DNA of 64,000 nt, from the NCBI GenBank assembly GCA_947650285.1, contig CANTFL010000518.1:1-64000 (forward strand), written 5' to 3'. Below, one piece after another: positions 26,286 through 39,372 of this stretch. How positions within the stretch are numbered: the stretch's first letter is position 1; each line of letters opens with the position of its first letter. Below the pieces are notes generated by a model. It saw only the letters and a program-made list of their open reading frames with translations, was not told where the DNA came from and ran no database searches. The stretch is from Hyaloperonospora brassicae (taxonomy: Eukaryota; Oomycota; Peronosporomycetes; Peronosporales; Peronosporaceae). A program made the translations under genes and the position numbers.

Positions 26286-29200
26286 AGGAATCGAAAGTGT
26301 AACGGAGCCCGCCCTATATTATGAAGTAATTGAGACATATATGTTACTTTCGTAGGGGGTCCAAATTAAATTAGCAGATGTAGCACGTCGTATACTTCTG
26401 CAATGAAGAGGTGTATCGATTCAACACAGCAAATAATATTTTAACGTAAAAGTCGAGTGGCTCCCGAGTGTAAAAATATGCTTTGTGCTCAGACTCAAAG
26501 ACAAAATATATGAACAGAATTCAATTCCCCTTATAGTTTAAACTTGGCATAACTCTTTTTTACCGCCATGTGTAATCTCCATAATGTTAAATCTTAGCCC
26601 ATTACACTCTGTACCACTTAGTTAGCTTTTACATTGCCCAACAACGAGATGAGCGATCCCGCGTAAAGATTTGTCTTTCGTCTGGACCGCGTGGCGTTTG
26701 ATTATCTCGCGAATATACAATGGAAAGAGATCCATTGCCTTATAGTGATGACAGGAGAAGTTGTCTTCACGTCGCTACTGTGTTTAGATACTTATGATCT
26801 ACAACGCCTTGCTATTCAAGGATTATATAACGCGAGCTTGCCGAATTATATCGTCGAGTATTAAAGTCCTTCCGAAAATTATAAAATTAGGGTCACGGGG
26901 CTAGAGCTCCGTTACTTACACAGTTTTCGATCTTACAAGGAAGCGTAAGGGACCGCTCAACAGTTGGCGCTAAAATCTTATTTAAACGCTGGTATTATTT
27001 GCTGTATACACTTAGTACGAAAGGGTTTCAAACTCACGAGAACTACTATTATAAAATTCCTTTACCTATTGTCACAGAATGCGGCTGAATATTACTTATT
27101 TGTCAATTGTGATACGACTGGATGCATCAGTTACCCCAGGTGAAGCCTATGAATCTTTCTTTCATATGTTCTATCCATGCTTGTTGTATAACTATACAAT
27201 TCGCTACATAAAGTACGAGAAGATTAAGGGAATTCTGCCTGTTTTGGAGTATCTATATACTGTATTCCCCTTACATATTCTTTGTAAAGATTAATGTCGC
27301 CAACAACTCGAGGTTGACATTGCCACCAAAAGAAAAGGTTAGCTTCTGTCACCTTATTTTATCCTACAAAGCCAAAAAAATTGGGCCACCGGGGGTAGGG
27401 CTCGTCGTCATCAAGCATGCGTTTAAGACTCTAGAATTTATAAGGAGTGATCTATATCGCAAACTTGAGCCCTCGCATGACGGATTAGACGTGTGTCTTG
27501 AAGTTTTTCTCATATACGAAGAAGGCTGTAGATGCGGGACTAACTACAAGGCATCTATTTTGCTTCGTATATTGTCAAAAACCCATCTAAATGTGACTTT
27601 TAGATCCATGTCTCTATGCATGGCATCCGTATTGAATGACCCGCTTCTGTCTCACAATAGAAGGTAATTGGAATGATGACTGTTTTCCCTTTTCGATATT
27701 TATTTAAAAACAACATTCTTTGCAAAATCCATTAACACGTTTAGCATCGTTAAGGTCCGAAATATCATTTGTCGATGTGATTGATGTGTCGGATAATCGA
27801 AATTGTTTTACTACTGACCAATATTCATTCGAAGTTAGCAAAGATTCACCTACGCATGCTGTGTATGTTGGGATATCTTGGATTATCGTGCCGCGAACCA
27901 GATCCAGTCTTGTTTTTGGTGGCCTTCATCACTCAAACTAATTCTGTTCGAGTCTTCTCGTCCAAATATGACGAGGACCAGTAGGTGCGAGGCACCCTAC
28001 TGGTTTAGATCGAGGCCCGGCCCTTCGGTGTTAGACCGGCCTATCTAGTCCTCATATAATTTCTAGACATTCTAAACAACCACTGCGATTGGCGGCTTGC
28101 GTCTGTTTATCTCCAGCCTGCATGTCAACGGTGCCCGGCGACCTTTACGCGCACTTCTAAATCCAGGGTCGACCAATACTTTATATCGTGAGTCTCGTTT
28201 TTATATTTCTCGCACGCATTTCGCTTTACAAGGTTCCTAAGAAGGTAGTACTCTGTGTACGACGGTAAGCCTTACCGCGTTTTGCATTGCTAAATGTTGT
28301 CATAGTGAATATAGGACCATCTTTAAATTATCATCTCTTTTTAATGAATTTTATAATTTAAGCGTTTGATTGAACATTGGATATCATGTGGTCGGTGCGG
28401 TTTAAACCCAGGATTCACTCGTTCGATCTATCGAATAGTGTCGAAGCGAATTTAAAGTTAGCTAATTGTAAATTCATCTTTTCAAAACCTGGAAAGATTA
28501 TCCCTACGTGACAGTGGTAGATTTACATCTACGCCGCAAATAGCATCAAGATTGAGCAATGGCTCCCTTTGCACTACTGCTACATTCTTGTTGGACGACA
28601 CATGCAATCGCCCATTATCGTGTCACCGCGAGATACACTAGAGATATGCCTCTGAGCTTTAATTCTCGCATGCGAGAACAGTGGTCAATCAGGGAGTCCC
28701 ACGCGATATTACAGTGAACGGGCAGGATGGCTTAACAATTAAATGTCTGTGGACGAGCGAAGACCCCACACCGAAACCAGTGGTCGACAAGAATATTTAA
28801 ATACCTGATGCAACGGTAAAGCTGGAAGTCCGGCATCACATTACATCAATATATTTTGATGCCCCCGTCAAACTTTATCGATACAGGGGTCAAAAACGTT
28901 TTGTGCTAAAGGAGAGTGTACTTTTATTAAGCCTGTCCATGCTACTTCGTTATAAACGGTCATTGCTTTGAATAATGTAAGTGACAGTCCTCGAAGAAGT
29001 CGACTAAACGATATCGCGAGGCCTCCCTACGGACCGATACAATCACGCACTATCGAGGGATCTCCTTGAAAATGTATTTGCACAGAGATTAAAGGGACGT
29101 GTAGGTGTAGTCTCCTTATAAACTGAAAATTCCGCCGCTTGCATATTCACCGTCACGGATGACAGTCATTTACCTTGCCTTTCAAATATGGACCTTAACA

Positions 29201-31555
29201 ATCTGGTAAAGAACAAATTGCGAGGCAGGTTTATCTCATCTGAACACCTATAAGACGAAAGTCTTTGAAGCAATCTGCCATTACGTCGACGTCTATCTTT
29301 TATAAGTTCCGGCAGATTTATCTGCTGACCGAGGAATTTAATATAAAATTTAGTTCGTTCTTTATATAATGCTGCTTGACGCGGCGGTGGCTGCTATAAC
29401 GAGATAACATCAAAATAGTTATGACCTTCTCTATCGGTCGGTACAAGGGTAGGTCTTGTGCGTGATAGGATCTCATCAAATCTCGTGCCTGATATTTTGT
29501 GTGAAAAAGGCCTTTAAAACGACTTAATGATGATACGTACGTCGGGAAGTGTCATCTATAGTGCCATCGCTCCTTCGCTGGATTCAATTAGATACTGATC
29601 AGACCCAGCATTTTACCTATCAAAGCGGGAATCATATCAATTAATTTTCCTACAGATTGGCTGCTGATGCCAAAACGTTTATGCAATGCACCTGCGACAT
29701 TCGACTGCATTGTATACCATGTGCTTCGTTCGCTTTAGGAATTTGAGCCGAGCTATTAATATAGGTTTTGCTTATAGTGGAAAAAATGCAACCTTATCGC
29801 TGTTGAGATTCATAACAATCATCTGATTTGAGTGTAAGAAGTCGTGCGGGAAAATAAGATGTACGCTAACTTACAACAGTGCGTTTTTTGTGTGCCGTAA
29901 ACTCTAATGATGAGTTCATTTGAGGAACAGAAGGTGTACAAGACGAAATTGTAAAAGTCGTGACCATCGACGCAATTTTTGTTCTGACTGAATTGAGTCA
30001 TTGGCTTTTGTTGAACAATTTATTGCGCAAGTGTCCACAATACTATGATGGATCTATTCTACCTTCACCTTAAATTCTACAGATATAGCTCACAGGGTCG
30101 TAGCGTCCTGAGCACCAAGATGCTCTCGGATCCATATAAAAAAGTCTGGCTTCGGCTACAGTTTTGAGTGGTTCAATACTGCTAAGCTATTTAACGTCGT
30201 TTCAGTCGCAAGGGCTTCGCGACGGGTTGCGCGCTTAGTAGATTTTACGCCGGTACCCGTGAAAGGGTCGTGAGCTATCAATTACGACAACTAAAGCTGT
30301 CTAAAAGAATTAGAGTTCGTGCACGACAAGTATATCCTCGTACAATGATACACACTTCATTAAGATTCAGTTCATTTGCTCGGAAAAGACCACTTCAATT
30401 TGAAAATTGACCTTGCTTCACTGCGCACCGCAACCAAAAGTTCACGCTCAATCCAGCGCACGACGCGCTCAAGCCTTTTTCTTAATGTACAACTTTGTCG
30501 TTCGTCATAAGGTGCACGGTTCATATTCTTGCAGAAGCACTTGCAATACGTCCGGGTTATGTTTCACGCAATGCGCTGGGTATTCAGTACCAAATGAACA
30601 CGAAGATGACAAGTGTGCGTCGTACGTGGCGTTAAACTTTAAAAAGGGTACCATTAGAGAAATTTCTTGACGACGAATCGTGACGCTATTTATGCAAACG
30701 ACAAAGATTATGCCGATGTAATTGCAAACCTACGACCTTTAACCTATCATTCACTGAGATCTCGCATTTCGTGTCAAGCTCAATAACATTTTTTCGATAT
30801 ATTGTCTCACGGAGACATATTGCATACAGCATACATCGCTTCGAAATGTACCGCCGCACCTTTATTAGTAAAAAAACAGATCTGTGATCTTGGCAATTTT
30901 ACGAGTTCCATGATGCTTCACCTGGGATCATAAAGGTCACGAAAAGAATTTTGCTGCTGTTTTTCAAGTCCTGATTTCTATACGTGAGAGAGTAAATGGA
31001 TTCGAGAGTGTTAGACCTGTTAACTTGTGAAGCCATCCCCTTCATTTTCGGCTCCTCTGCGACCACTTCTAATTTTAATCAAGGCATGGCATTCAATTAA
31101 ATGATGCAACTTCTGGGCTGTCTCACGACATTCGAGGCTGCGACGGCAAACTAATTCTCGTGGATACATCCATAAAGATGACGCAACTCATCTCAGTGTC
31201 CGACACCTTCACCGAGTACAATTGCGACACCTTTTACAACGCCGAAACTAGGTGTCATTTCATTTAAATTATTTGTATGATCGTGCTCCACAATTTACTC
31301 CAGCTATAAAAAAGAAATCCGATCTAATCAGGATCAAAGCCCACATGTCAACGACGGGATCCTAAGATACGAATGGGCAAAATGAGCGCGTCGATGGAGG
31401 CCTCGAGGATGTCCTCCAAATCCACGTGGCCCCTTTCACTAGCCGATTTTCTACCTGACACTTGCTAAATTTGCGCTTAGCAATGCGGAGCAAGCGTAAG
31501 CAGATTAGTGTAATTATTTGTTCCTAGTGCACGACACTACCGCGTTTCATTTTTA
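26286..31555. other. Mostly no recognisable gene; weak ORFs
   Basis: Two plus-strand frames are worth naming only as hypothetical. One is 27314-27667 (117 codons, no domain). The other is 30407-30670 (87 codons), whose middle is cysteine-rich (SCRSTCNTSGLCFTQC) but which has no convincing signal peptide. The remainder is AT-rich with dense stops. Confidence 0.35.
27971..28056. other. Nested stem-loops
   Basis: ACCAGTAGGTGC (27977-27988) pairs with GCACC-C-TACTGGT (27992-28004) over 12 bp with one bulge and a 3-nt loop. AGGCCCGG (28013-28020) pairs with CCGGCCT near 28036-28042. Outer GAGGAC (27973-27978) can pair with GTCCTC (28048-28053). It could be a transposon end or an RNA structure; nothing else identifies it. 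Confidence 0.5.
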
Positions 31556-31560
31556 CTCGC

Positions 31561-32034
31561 TGTAACGGGGTGAGTCCGTTACATAAAAATTGGTACGAAA
31601 GTACCAATTTTTTGAATAGTATCTATTTTATTGATATTCAATCAACATCATTTGAAAAGTGTGATGTTGTTGGAATATTATATCGAAAGATAATCTTCGT
31701 GGAGGGATCCACTGCTTGGTTGCTATACCGTGGTCATCAACCAACTTAACCACCAATCGCAGCTGGACGCGCGCAAGGGGTGATGATCAAGAAAAACACA
31801 TAGAAGGAGGTAGTATAATATTGTTAGAGTAAGTCAAAGATGATTTATTAACGCAATAACTATACTAAAAAAAGCATTTTTACATTTTTCTCAAGACAGA
31901 GCTTTCGGGTTCTGTTTTCTCTTCATCGTTTCTTCGGTGCCACGTGTACGTGACGTGGGGAGTACGCACCTTTGTATTGTTATCAATACAAGGTTCTTGC
32001 TCAGTTATCTGAGAAATGAGCGTGCCCCGCTACA
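31561..32034 (+). repeat. Element A 5' LTR (type X)
   Basis: A 474-bp LTR, TGTAACGGGG...CCCGCTACA. It contains a string of stem-loops, for example TTGGTAC/GTACCAA near 31594-31612 and CCTTTGTATTG/CAATACAAGG near 31970-31992. The left flank CTCGC (31556-31560) is half of a target duplication whose partner is found, inverted, at 42777-42781. Confidence 0.92.
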
Positions 32035-32036
32035 CC

Positions 32037-32055
32037 TGGTAGCAATTTGTAGTCC
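32037..32055 (+). promoter_or_regulatory. Element A primer-binding site
   Basis: TGGTAGCAATTTGTAGTCC begins two bases after the LTR. Element B has the identical site, C has TGGAAGCACTTTGTAGTCC, and D has TGGTAGCACTTGTAGTC. TGG complements a tRNA 3' CCA; I cannot name the tRNA from memory. Confidence 0.8.
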
Positions 32056-32081
32056 TTCCAGCGACCACTTATTTATCCAAC

Positions 32082-33290
32082 ATGAATGTGTTGGAGGAGG
32101 AAGATAGCTTTCGCGTCGCACCTGAAGGCTTCGCCCATTTGAGGGATCTCGAATAGGCCGCGGTAGGGCAAATGAGCATTACCGTGAGAGACAATGCAGT
32201 TACCGCTATGGTGGAATAACTTGCCAGAGACCAACAGCATGCCGCTATCGCCAGGTTCATTCAACATGAAATTGGCGCTGAACGGGAGAAAGAAGTCTTG
32301 ATTCACCAGCAAGGCTTTCAACAGGCCGAGCAGTCGAGAGAATTCGGTGCTCAACAGACTGAGCTGTTGAGACAGCCTTAATTAAATGATGCTGTGGGCG
32401 GGACGACGCATTCGGGTCGTCCCCAATTCTTGAAGGTTGATATCTCCAAGTGCAGAGAAGTCGAGGAAGACTCTCTGTTGTTATAGTTCGTCGAACTCGA
32501 CAGAGCCATAAAGGCACGTCGTATCCTCGATAAACAAATGTTAACAAAATAACATATGCTCAATCCCATTTGGCGGGACGTGCCAAGCCTTGGGCCTTAG
32601 GGCTGGAGATGAGCGACCCCTATGCTTTTGAGTCGCTCGAATTCTTCAAAACCCGGCTCAAACGTACGTTTGAACCGCCAAGAGCAGAGTTTAGAGCTTG
32701 ATCGGAGCTTTTGAAGCTCAAACAGGGTAAGCGTGGCGTGCACACTTACGCCCAACATATGCGACTCCTTGCAAGTAGTATAACTGTCAACCCAGTTCGT
32801 GAACACACCTTGATTATTCTGTTCATGCAAGGGCTAGCTGAGAGGCCCGTCCGAAATCACCTATTCCGTCTAGAGTTGAATACCCTAGAAGATGCTATCT
32901 CAGCAGCGGAACAGGAGGACTTTAGCATGAGACAGGATCATGCTAGCTCAATCTCATATCGTCCACCGAGAATACAAGAGTCCGGAGGTCTAGAACCAAT
33001 GGACCTCTGTTATGTCGAGAGCGAGAGACCTCGCTCTTAAAATAACAAGCGATTGCAGAAATGCAATCGCTGCCAGAAGCTAGGACACTACGCTTACAAG
33101 TATAGTGCCTTTCGCCCAGTACCAAACAATGCGTAGCGAAATGGTCGTTCATTTGCCAAAGGGGGCAATGGGCATGGGTCCAGCGCTGTTGCAAAACCGC
33201 AACAGCGGAGAGGACCATCAAAAAAATGGTCGGGGTTAGTAGGGGAGTAGCGCCCTACTGATTCAGTAACCTCGAGAGAATTTGCAGATC
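32082..33290 (+). pseudogene. gag: Element A gag
   Basis: Starts MNVLEEEDSFRVAPEGF. An alpha-helical Gln-rich segment follows (HQQGFQQAEQ), then the retrotransposon Gag core (AGRA-type through RLKRTFEPPRAEFRARSELL, 32640-32780), an ISAAEQEDF segment, and a nucleocapsid knuckle CNRCQKLGHYAYKY in which the last Cys of CX2CX4HX4C has become Tyr. In-frame stops occur, for example a TAG near 32156 where C has Trp (DIEWGAV); B shares this stop. The product would form the particle and bind element RNA. Confidence 0.82.
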
Positions 33291-33292
33291 TC

Positions 33293-34170
33293 TTGACGAA
33301 AGTTGCTCAAGATACACAATTGTTGTGTGTCTCTGCACCTGGTGATGACGTTTCGCTCACCACCTTGAAGTTAACAGCGACAGATGATTTGTCACTTCGT
33401 GCTCTGGTTGACTGTGGGGCGTCGAACAACTTTGTTCGTCGCCAGTCACTGGACGATCGTAGGCTCAAGTTCGTTGAGTGCAACATCCCTCTCACGAGAA
33501 TGACGGTGCGCCTTGCTATAGGCGCATTAATTACCGTTAAGAAACGTGTAGTAGGAAATCCACTACACGTTGGAGGACGAACAGTACGATGATGATTTCA
33601 TCGTACTAGATCTGGATGTCAATTTCGATGTCATCTTGGAATTACCTTGGCTCAGAAGATACGAGCCAAGAGTGAGCTGGCAGCATCGATCCGTGAAGAT
33701 GCCTGCCGCTTGTGCATCATATGGCCATCTGATGAACGTCATGGAGCGTCCACAAGCGTGTGGATGTTCTGCGAGTGAGTGCGATGACCTCACTTGCGGT
33801 ACGGTCGTTAGCACGACTGCACAAGACCACAGTATAGTTGATCACTACACTGTGGAGAAAGCTCCCGGCGGCTGTACAGAGGTACAGGCAGCACCGAAGG
33901 TCTACCACTCGAATAAGTCGAGTGGACCGGGACATGGATGCATGCCTAGCGGGCAGCATCTTAGAAGAAACATACCTGTTGCCTCCAAGGGTCAACACGG
34001 TCATCCTAGGTAGACTGTAGAGTCAACCGTAGAGGATCAGTCCCTGACTGTGGTTGCACAGCTACAGTCAGAAGACGTAGAAGGAATAAGTCCTCACGTT
34101 TAAGAGGAAGGAATTCCTCTCGAGTTACATGTTGATAGAACAGGCTCTGAACAAGCTGTGGAAGTAAGTT
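33293..34170 (+). pseudogene. Element A aspartic protease
   Basis: The active-site motif LVDCGASNNFV (Asp codon 33410-33412) and the second strand motif DVILELPWLRRYEPRV are present. One extra A near 33556 (GGAAATCC against GGAATCC in B and C) shifts the frame between them, and a stop follows at the end of the 33570-34013 frame. Protease would cleave Gag-Pol. A Gly has become Glu in ILGLPWL. Confidence 0.8.
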
Positions 34171-34206
34171 ACTAGGAAGAAACCGGGACGTTGAACGTCT
34201 TGGTCA

Positions 34207-36067
34207 ATGACAGGATCAAGGGTAGGCGCTTATACACTTGATCTGATTGTGCCTCCGAAGTTAACTTCGGAGATAACTCAATTGCCAACGCTAGAACCGA
34301 AACGGTTCTTGCGTGATCTGCGTAGTGGCAAAGTCAAGCAGATCTGCATGCTCATCACGGAGGATGAGTATGTGACCGATATTCGGTCGGCAACAGTATT
34401 TGCTGAGAACGAACGGGTTCTCAGCAGCTCATCGATGGACGAAAGTGTCCTCGATGAGAAGACTCGGATTGAGCGTTACACGTCTCAATCCTGGGAGTCA
34501 CTTCAGGCAAATCCTTTGTATAAGGATTTGATCGAATTCAGGGATGCGTTCCCTGAATCCGTACCGTGCGAGTTGCCTAAGGACAAAGGCGCTCGACACG
34601 AGATCGAGCTCAAACCGGGCTCGAAGTACTGTGTCATGAAGCAGTGGCCACTGCCTCGTGAACAAGTAGTAGCGATCGACAAATTCTTTGCCGATCGCTT
34701 AGCAGCGGGCCATGTGAAGGAATCAACATCCCCTCACAGCTCTCCGACCTTCTGTGTGCGAAAGGCCACAGCAGGATGGAGGATAGTGCACGCATTCAAC
34801 AAGTTGAATGCTGCAACGGTACCGTCTCAGACGCCGATACCGAGGAAGGACGTGATCATAGATGGTATGTCAAAGAGTACCATCTTCTCGTCCATGGATC
34901 TGATGGATGGATTCTATCAGATCCTCATGCGTGAACAGGACGTCCCGTCCGGAGCAGTGAGTACCCCCAGCGGGATGCTGTGAGAGTGGCTAGTGATGCC
35001 ACAGGGGCTGAGTAACGCCCCTGCAACATTCAACAGATGGGTAACAAATCTTTTGAGACCGGTGCGGGACTTCGCACCGAGTTACTTCGACGATGTGGTC
35101 GCCCATAGTCGGGCTATGGACGGAAAGATGGACGTTGAAGTTCACAGAACTCACGTTTGTCAGGTTCTTCAACTGATGCGTAAGCATAAGTTAAATGCCA
35201 ATCTTAAGAAGTTTATCTTTGCGGCTAGCGAAATAACACTTCTTGGTTGCATCGTGGGTAAACACGGTGTACTCCCTGATCCCGAAAAGATCAAGGCAAT
35301 CACCGACTGGCCAGTGCCAGTCGATGTCAAGGGACTAAGGAAGTTCCTTGGGCTAGCGGCGTACTTGAACAAGTACTCGCGCAACTATGCCGAAATGACT
35401 GTGCATCTTTCTTGGTTACTCAAGAAAAATGTGAAGTGGTCGTGGAACGCTGAATGTCTGCGTTCTTTTGAAGGTATCAAGAGAAGCTTGATGCAATCGC
35501 CGATACTGGCGATTGCAGATCAAGACAGATCATTTTATGTGGTCTGTGACGCCATCGATTCTGCGATCGGCTGCGCGTCAATGCAGTTTGACACAGATGG
35601 CGCGGGGCGCGTCATCTTGTACCATCCGCGTCAGCTGCAAGCATCTGAGAGTAATTATACAGTGCATGAGAAGGAACTCCTTGTCATGAAGTATGCACTG
35701 GCTAAGTGCCGCGTCTATCTCTTATGAGATAGACCAGTGCGTTGTCTATACGGACCACGCGTCATTAAGCACGCCCGTAGACATCCCACACCTCTCACAG
35801 CGCATGGCGAGGTGGCTGTCCTTCTTCTCGGAGTACAACTTCTCCGTGGTATGTAAGCCAGGACGACTCAATGTCGTCGCTGATGCGCTGTCGCGCCGGC
35901 CCGATTTCGAGTCAGACGCGCAATCCAACAGCGAGGATGACCCCACTGTTTCAACACTTACAGTCAGTGTTCCATCGTCAATTTTACTTGACGATGTGCG
36001 TAAAGCCTACGCAGAAGATAAGGATCCTTCTGCTCTTGATGGGTCATCTGATGAATCCAACCCGTAA
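34207..36067 (+). pseudogene. pol: Element A reverse transcriptase and RNase H
   Basis: RT fingers and palm: YCVMKQWPLPREQ, HSSPTFCVRKATAGWRIVHAFNKLN, IPRKDVIIDGM, SSMDLMDGFYQ, then a TGA stop (34981-34983) replacing Trp in MLWEW. It continues MPQGLSNAPATFNRW and YFDDVV (YFDD at 35083-35094), then FLGLAAYLNKYSRNYA. RNase H: FYVVCDAIDSAIG, VHEKELLVMKYAL, a frameshift near 35727, then VYTDHASL and VVADALSRRPDF. All catalytic residues that can be placed are kept, so the damage is by stop and frameshift. Its pol differs from B and C, which are nearly identical to each other. Confidence 0.9.
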
Positions 36068-36089
36068 TTCTTTGAAATATTGACCGGCT

Positions 36090-36900
36090 TTGTACCGATT
36101 CTCATCGGGTCGGTATACAACACGCAACGGGCTGCTAAATTATACAGCCGTTGACGGCGACACGTCTCGTGTCGTCGTTCCAGCTTATAACAACTTGCGC
36201 TTGAGCATACTGTATGAGTGTCACGATGCGCCATCTGGTGGTCATCGGGGTCGGGGAAAGACTTACCTTACGGTAAGTCGTGACTTCTACTGGCCCCGCC
36301 AGTATCAGTTCACGCGCAAGTACATACGTGCTTGAGAGGTTTTTCAACGGGTGAAGCTCAGTCCTTCACCTCGTGCACCTCTTCAGCCTCTACCGGTCCC
36401 GGAAGAGTGCTGGCAGTCCGTTCTAATGGACTTCGTCTTTGGTTTCCCCGAAGACGCTTACAAGAACAATGGTATTCGTGTGTTCATTGACCGGTTAAGC
36501 AAGATGGTACATATTGATGCTGTATCCGAGTCAATCACGGCACAAGGGTGTGCTCGTGTCTTTCTAGACACGGTGTTTTGGCTTCATGGGTTACCCCGTG
36601 AACTCGTATCCGACCGTGACCCTCGGTTCACGGCGGCATTTTGGCAAACCGTGTTCCGTTCTCTTGGAACACGATTGAAGATGTCGACCTCTGACCATCC
36701 CGAAACAGATGGTCAGACGGAACGTGCGAACCGTGTCCTCGAAGAGATTCTTCGAGGATATGTCCACTCGTTATCCGAGTTGGAGCGAATTCCTACCCAT
36801 GGTGGAATTCGCCATCCATAATTCGGTGCATGCTTCAACACAGCACACACCGTTTTACGTGAATGGCCTACGCCAACCACGACTGTACCAGCCCTTCTAG
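36090..36900 (+). pseudogene. Element A integrase
   Basis: The zinc-binding part is HDAPSGGHRG...YIRA-stop-EVFQR, in which a Cys codon became TGA and the next Cys became Phe. The core has MDFVFGF, SDRDPRF and GQTERAN, the D,D35E triad. A frameshift near 36775 moves the continuation (WSEFLPMVEFAIHNS) to another frame, ending at 36898-36900. Integrase would join element cDNA to chromosomal DNA. Confidence 0.88.
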
Positions 36901-36961
36901 AGTGTGACTCTTGGATAAGGGAGGGAGGGACTCGCTCGAGCAAAAACCGTTTTGGCTCTTG

Positions 36962-38130
36962 CTAATCACGTGTCGACGCTAACGTCGTCACGTATGATGC
37001 CGATGTCGATCAGGTCGACATCGATGAAGAAGAAGATTACCTTAATAATAGCGATGACGCTATTATTGACTCAGATGATGATGGCGATGCTGGTATTTTT
37101 AGCACCACCAACGACTATTCCAGCGAGGATGACGACATACTCGCCGATGCACAGAAAGAGGGAAGTACTCTTCCTGCAGTTCGCACACGACGAACTGAAC
37201 AAAAAAACGCCGAGTCAGCGGAAGAATTTCTGCTGGCTCGCGAAGCAGTGGTCCGTTTCGTACAGGATTCCATCGCTTACGCGGTGGACCGTCAGAAACG
37301 GAACGATGACAGTAATGGACGAGCAAATGTACATTCATTTTTCGAAGGAGACTTAGTCCTACTATCTACATTAACCCTACCTAGACACGCAGTGACTAAT
37401 GTGAGCAGCAGTAAACTACTGCCCCAGTAAAATCGTCCCTTTCGTGTGCTGCGCCGACAAGGCAACGCATACACGATCGAGCTGCCACGTAGGATGCGCA
37501 CGCATCCTACGTTCTACGTGGGGCGTCTCCGCCCGTACTGTCAGTACGAGTCCTCATCTTACGATGAAGATAGCCCCCACGTGCAAGAACCTCCATCAGG
37601 TTCTTGCGTTCTTTCTTAAGGCGTTTAAACTGGATGCACACCGAAAAGATCTCTAAATTTAAGCGAAGAAATTTTCCGCGAGCTATCGTTATCTCACCCA
37701 CGATGGAGTGGACATCGCGCTCGGCCTGCAGATGCGCGACCGCATACTCAGCACGGTCCTTTGCACGGTCCGTCTCGCGGTCTTTTCGGTGCTTCCGCAA
37801 AGAATCAGTCAGAGCGTAACGCCTGTCCCTCTCGTGCTCCAAATCATCGCGCAACTCAACGATTGTGCGATCCATCTCGTAAGGATCGAGATGGTGAGCA
37901 GAACGACTTGGAGAAGGTCTTTCCTCCTCCTCCACTTTCTTTGATTGACTATTACGGTGGTCAACGCTTCCTTGTGGAGCGTATCTTGAGCCACCGTGAC
38001 GATTCAAGATCCAGGACGAGTTACCTCGTCCAGTGGCGGGGGTATCCACCCTCTTGGAACAGCTGAAGACCCGCTCCCAGCTGATGTTGGATGTGGCCGG
38101 TCTCGTCGAGAATTACGACGAGACACACCC
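36962..38130 (+). pseudogene. Element A acidic region, GPY/F-like domain and chromodomain
   Basis: In one frame an acidic stretch (VTYDADVDQVDIDEEEDYLNN...) precedes the helical segment [18 protein letters not shown]-like domain follows (KLLPQ-stop-[34 protein letters not shown]). After a broken linker comes the chromodomain (FLVERILSHRDDSRSRTSYLV, then [11 protein letters not shown], 37968-38066), ended by a TGA. Chromodomains at this position define chromoviruses and are thought to steer integration to marked chromatin. Confidence 0.82.
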
Positions 38131-39346
38131 TTTGTTGGTGGAGGGCCATCGTCGTACGAACGATTGCCGCGGTCGTAATGGATTGCAAATTCTCAATCCC
38201 TTCGCGCATCTCAGACGAGATGCGCGCCCTACAGTAGAGCTGACTAAGGAGGTACGCCTCCTTAGGGGCGGAAATTGAGTTGTCTACACAACTTAGACAC
38301 TTCTGTCCCCACGAGAGGCAAGGTAAAGCTGCCTCTAAAGAAATCCGGTGCAATTTGTACCGTGCACCGTCATGCGACTTCTATTCAAACTTGCTGCGAG
38401 CAGCATCAAGTTTTTCCAGCCGTGCTTGACGACCAACATTCTCAATGTCGCCGATAAACGAATTCCACGCCTGCATCAAAAACAGCTCGTATCATTAATG
38501 GTTGAAGTGAAACCATCGATGTCTGAAAAAGACATTGATGTAAATATCATGCTCAGTGCGATAATACTTTCGCGCTGACATCAAAACCATGAAGCTTTGA
38601 TGAGTCAAATAGTGGGATCTGACAGCCCCCAGTGGGATAACCATACCAGTCTCTCTGCTCTCTCAAAATTGGCATCATGGCTTGCGCTCAGGGGCAGGTC
38701 GGATGGCATCTCGATCCTGCTCCTCTTGTGTAGTGCCAATATAATTGCCACCACTATCACGTATATGGCTACGATGACTCCGTACGGAGTCATCGACACC
38801 CTTATGAGGACTTACGTCATTTTGCTGCATGCTCTCGTTAACCGAAGACGAGCGCGATCGCTTCGATCCCGCTGACGAGTTCTCGAACTCGTCGGATGAA
38901 CAGAAGATATCGTACTACAGCTCTTTGTCGAGACTGCCGCGCCTCGCGGCAATCTTCGTTTCTGCGACCTTCCGGTCGGGCTTTACAGACGATTTCGAGT
39001 CATACGGTGCGTTCAACTCGCCCTATTAAACCACGTATATGTCGGATCCATGGTCCATCGGAATACCACCCGCAGCAGACCCTGCGGTTGAAGGAGCTGC
39101 ACGTGGTCATCCACGTGCACCTGCAACTACGGGAGTTGCAGACTTTTTATCAGCAACAGCAGGCGAAAAACCAATTGCTGCTGGTTCTTGTGCGTCTTGT
39201 TCACCGGCTGCACGCATTCGTGCATCCGCTCCAGTCGCGGCCTTGCTCCTCACGGTCTGCGTAGTAGAAATGAACAGTAAAATACCAACAAGAGTTCCCC
39301 GTCCCCAGAACGACACGACAGTAGTCACTCTGTCACAACCAATCAT
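37507..39346 (-). pseudogene. Element A antisense ORF (conserved, unnamed)
   Basis: Read on the minus strand. The first part has SKAATGADARMRAAGE and ADKKSATPVVAGARG near 39240-39110. An acidic/polar region follows with VAETKIAARRGSLDKEL and NYIGTTQEEQDRD, then RHRWFHFNH near 38510, SLEAALPCLSWGQKCLSCVDN near 38330, and a fully open 180-codon end (38049-37507) that is charged and predicted coiled coil ([42 protein letters not shown]). The same order is found in B and C. It is broken by stops upstream, but the last 180 codons stay open where the sense frame is closed. Confidence 0.6.
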
Positions 39347-39372
39347 ATCATTTACTATAGTGACTGATGGTT

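Noticed and set aside
36952..37356. 134-codon Met/Thr-rich frame in A (and its copy in B at 45328-45714)
   Set aside because: It is the shifted reading of the acidic pol segment, as shown by the conserved VTYDADVD...REAVVRFVQ frame in all three elements.
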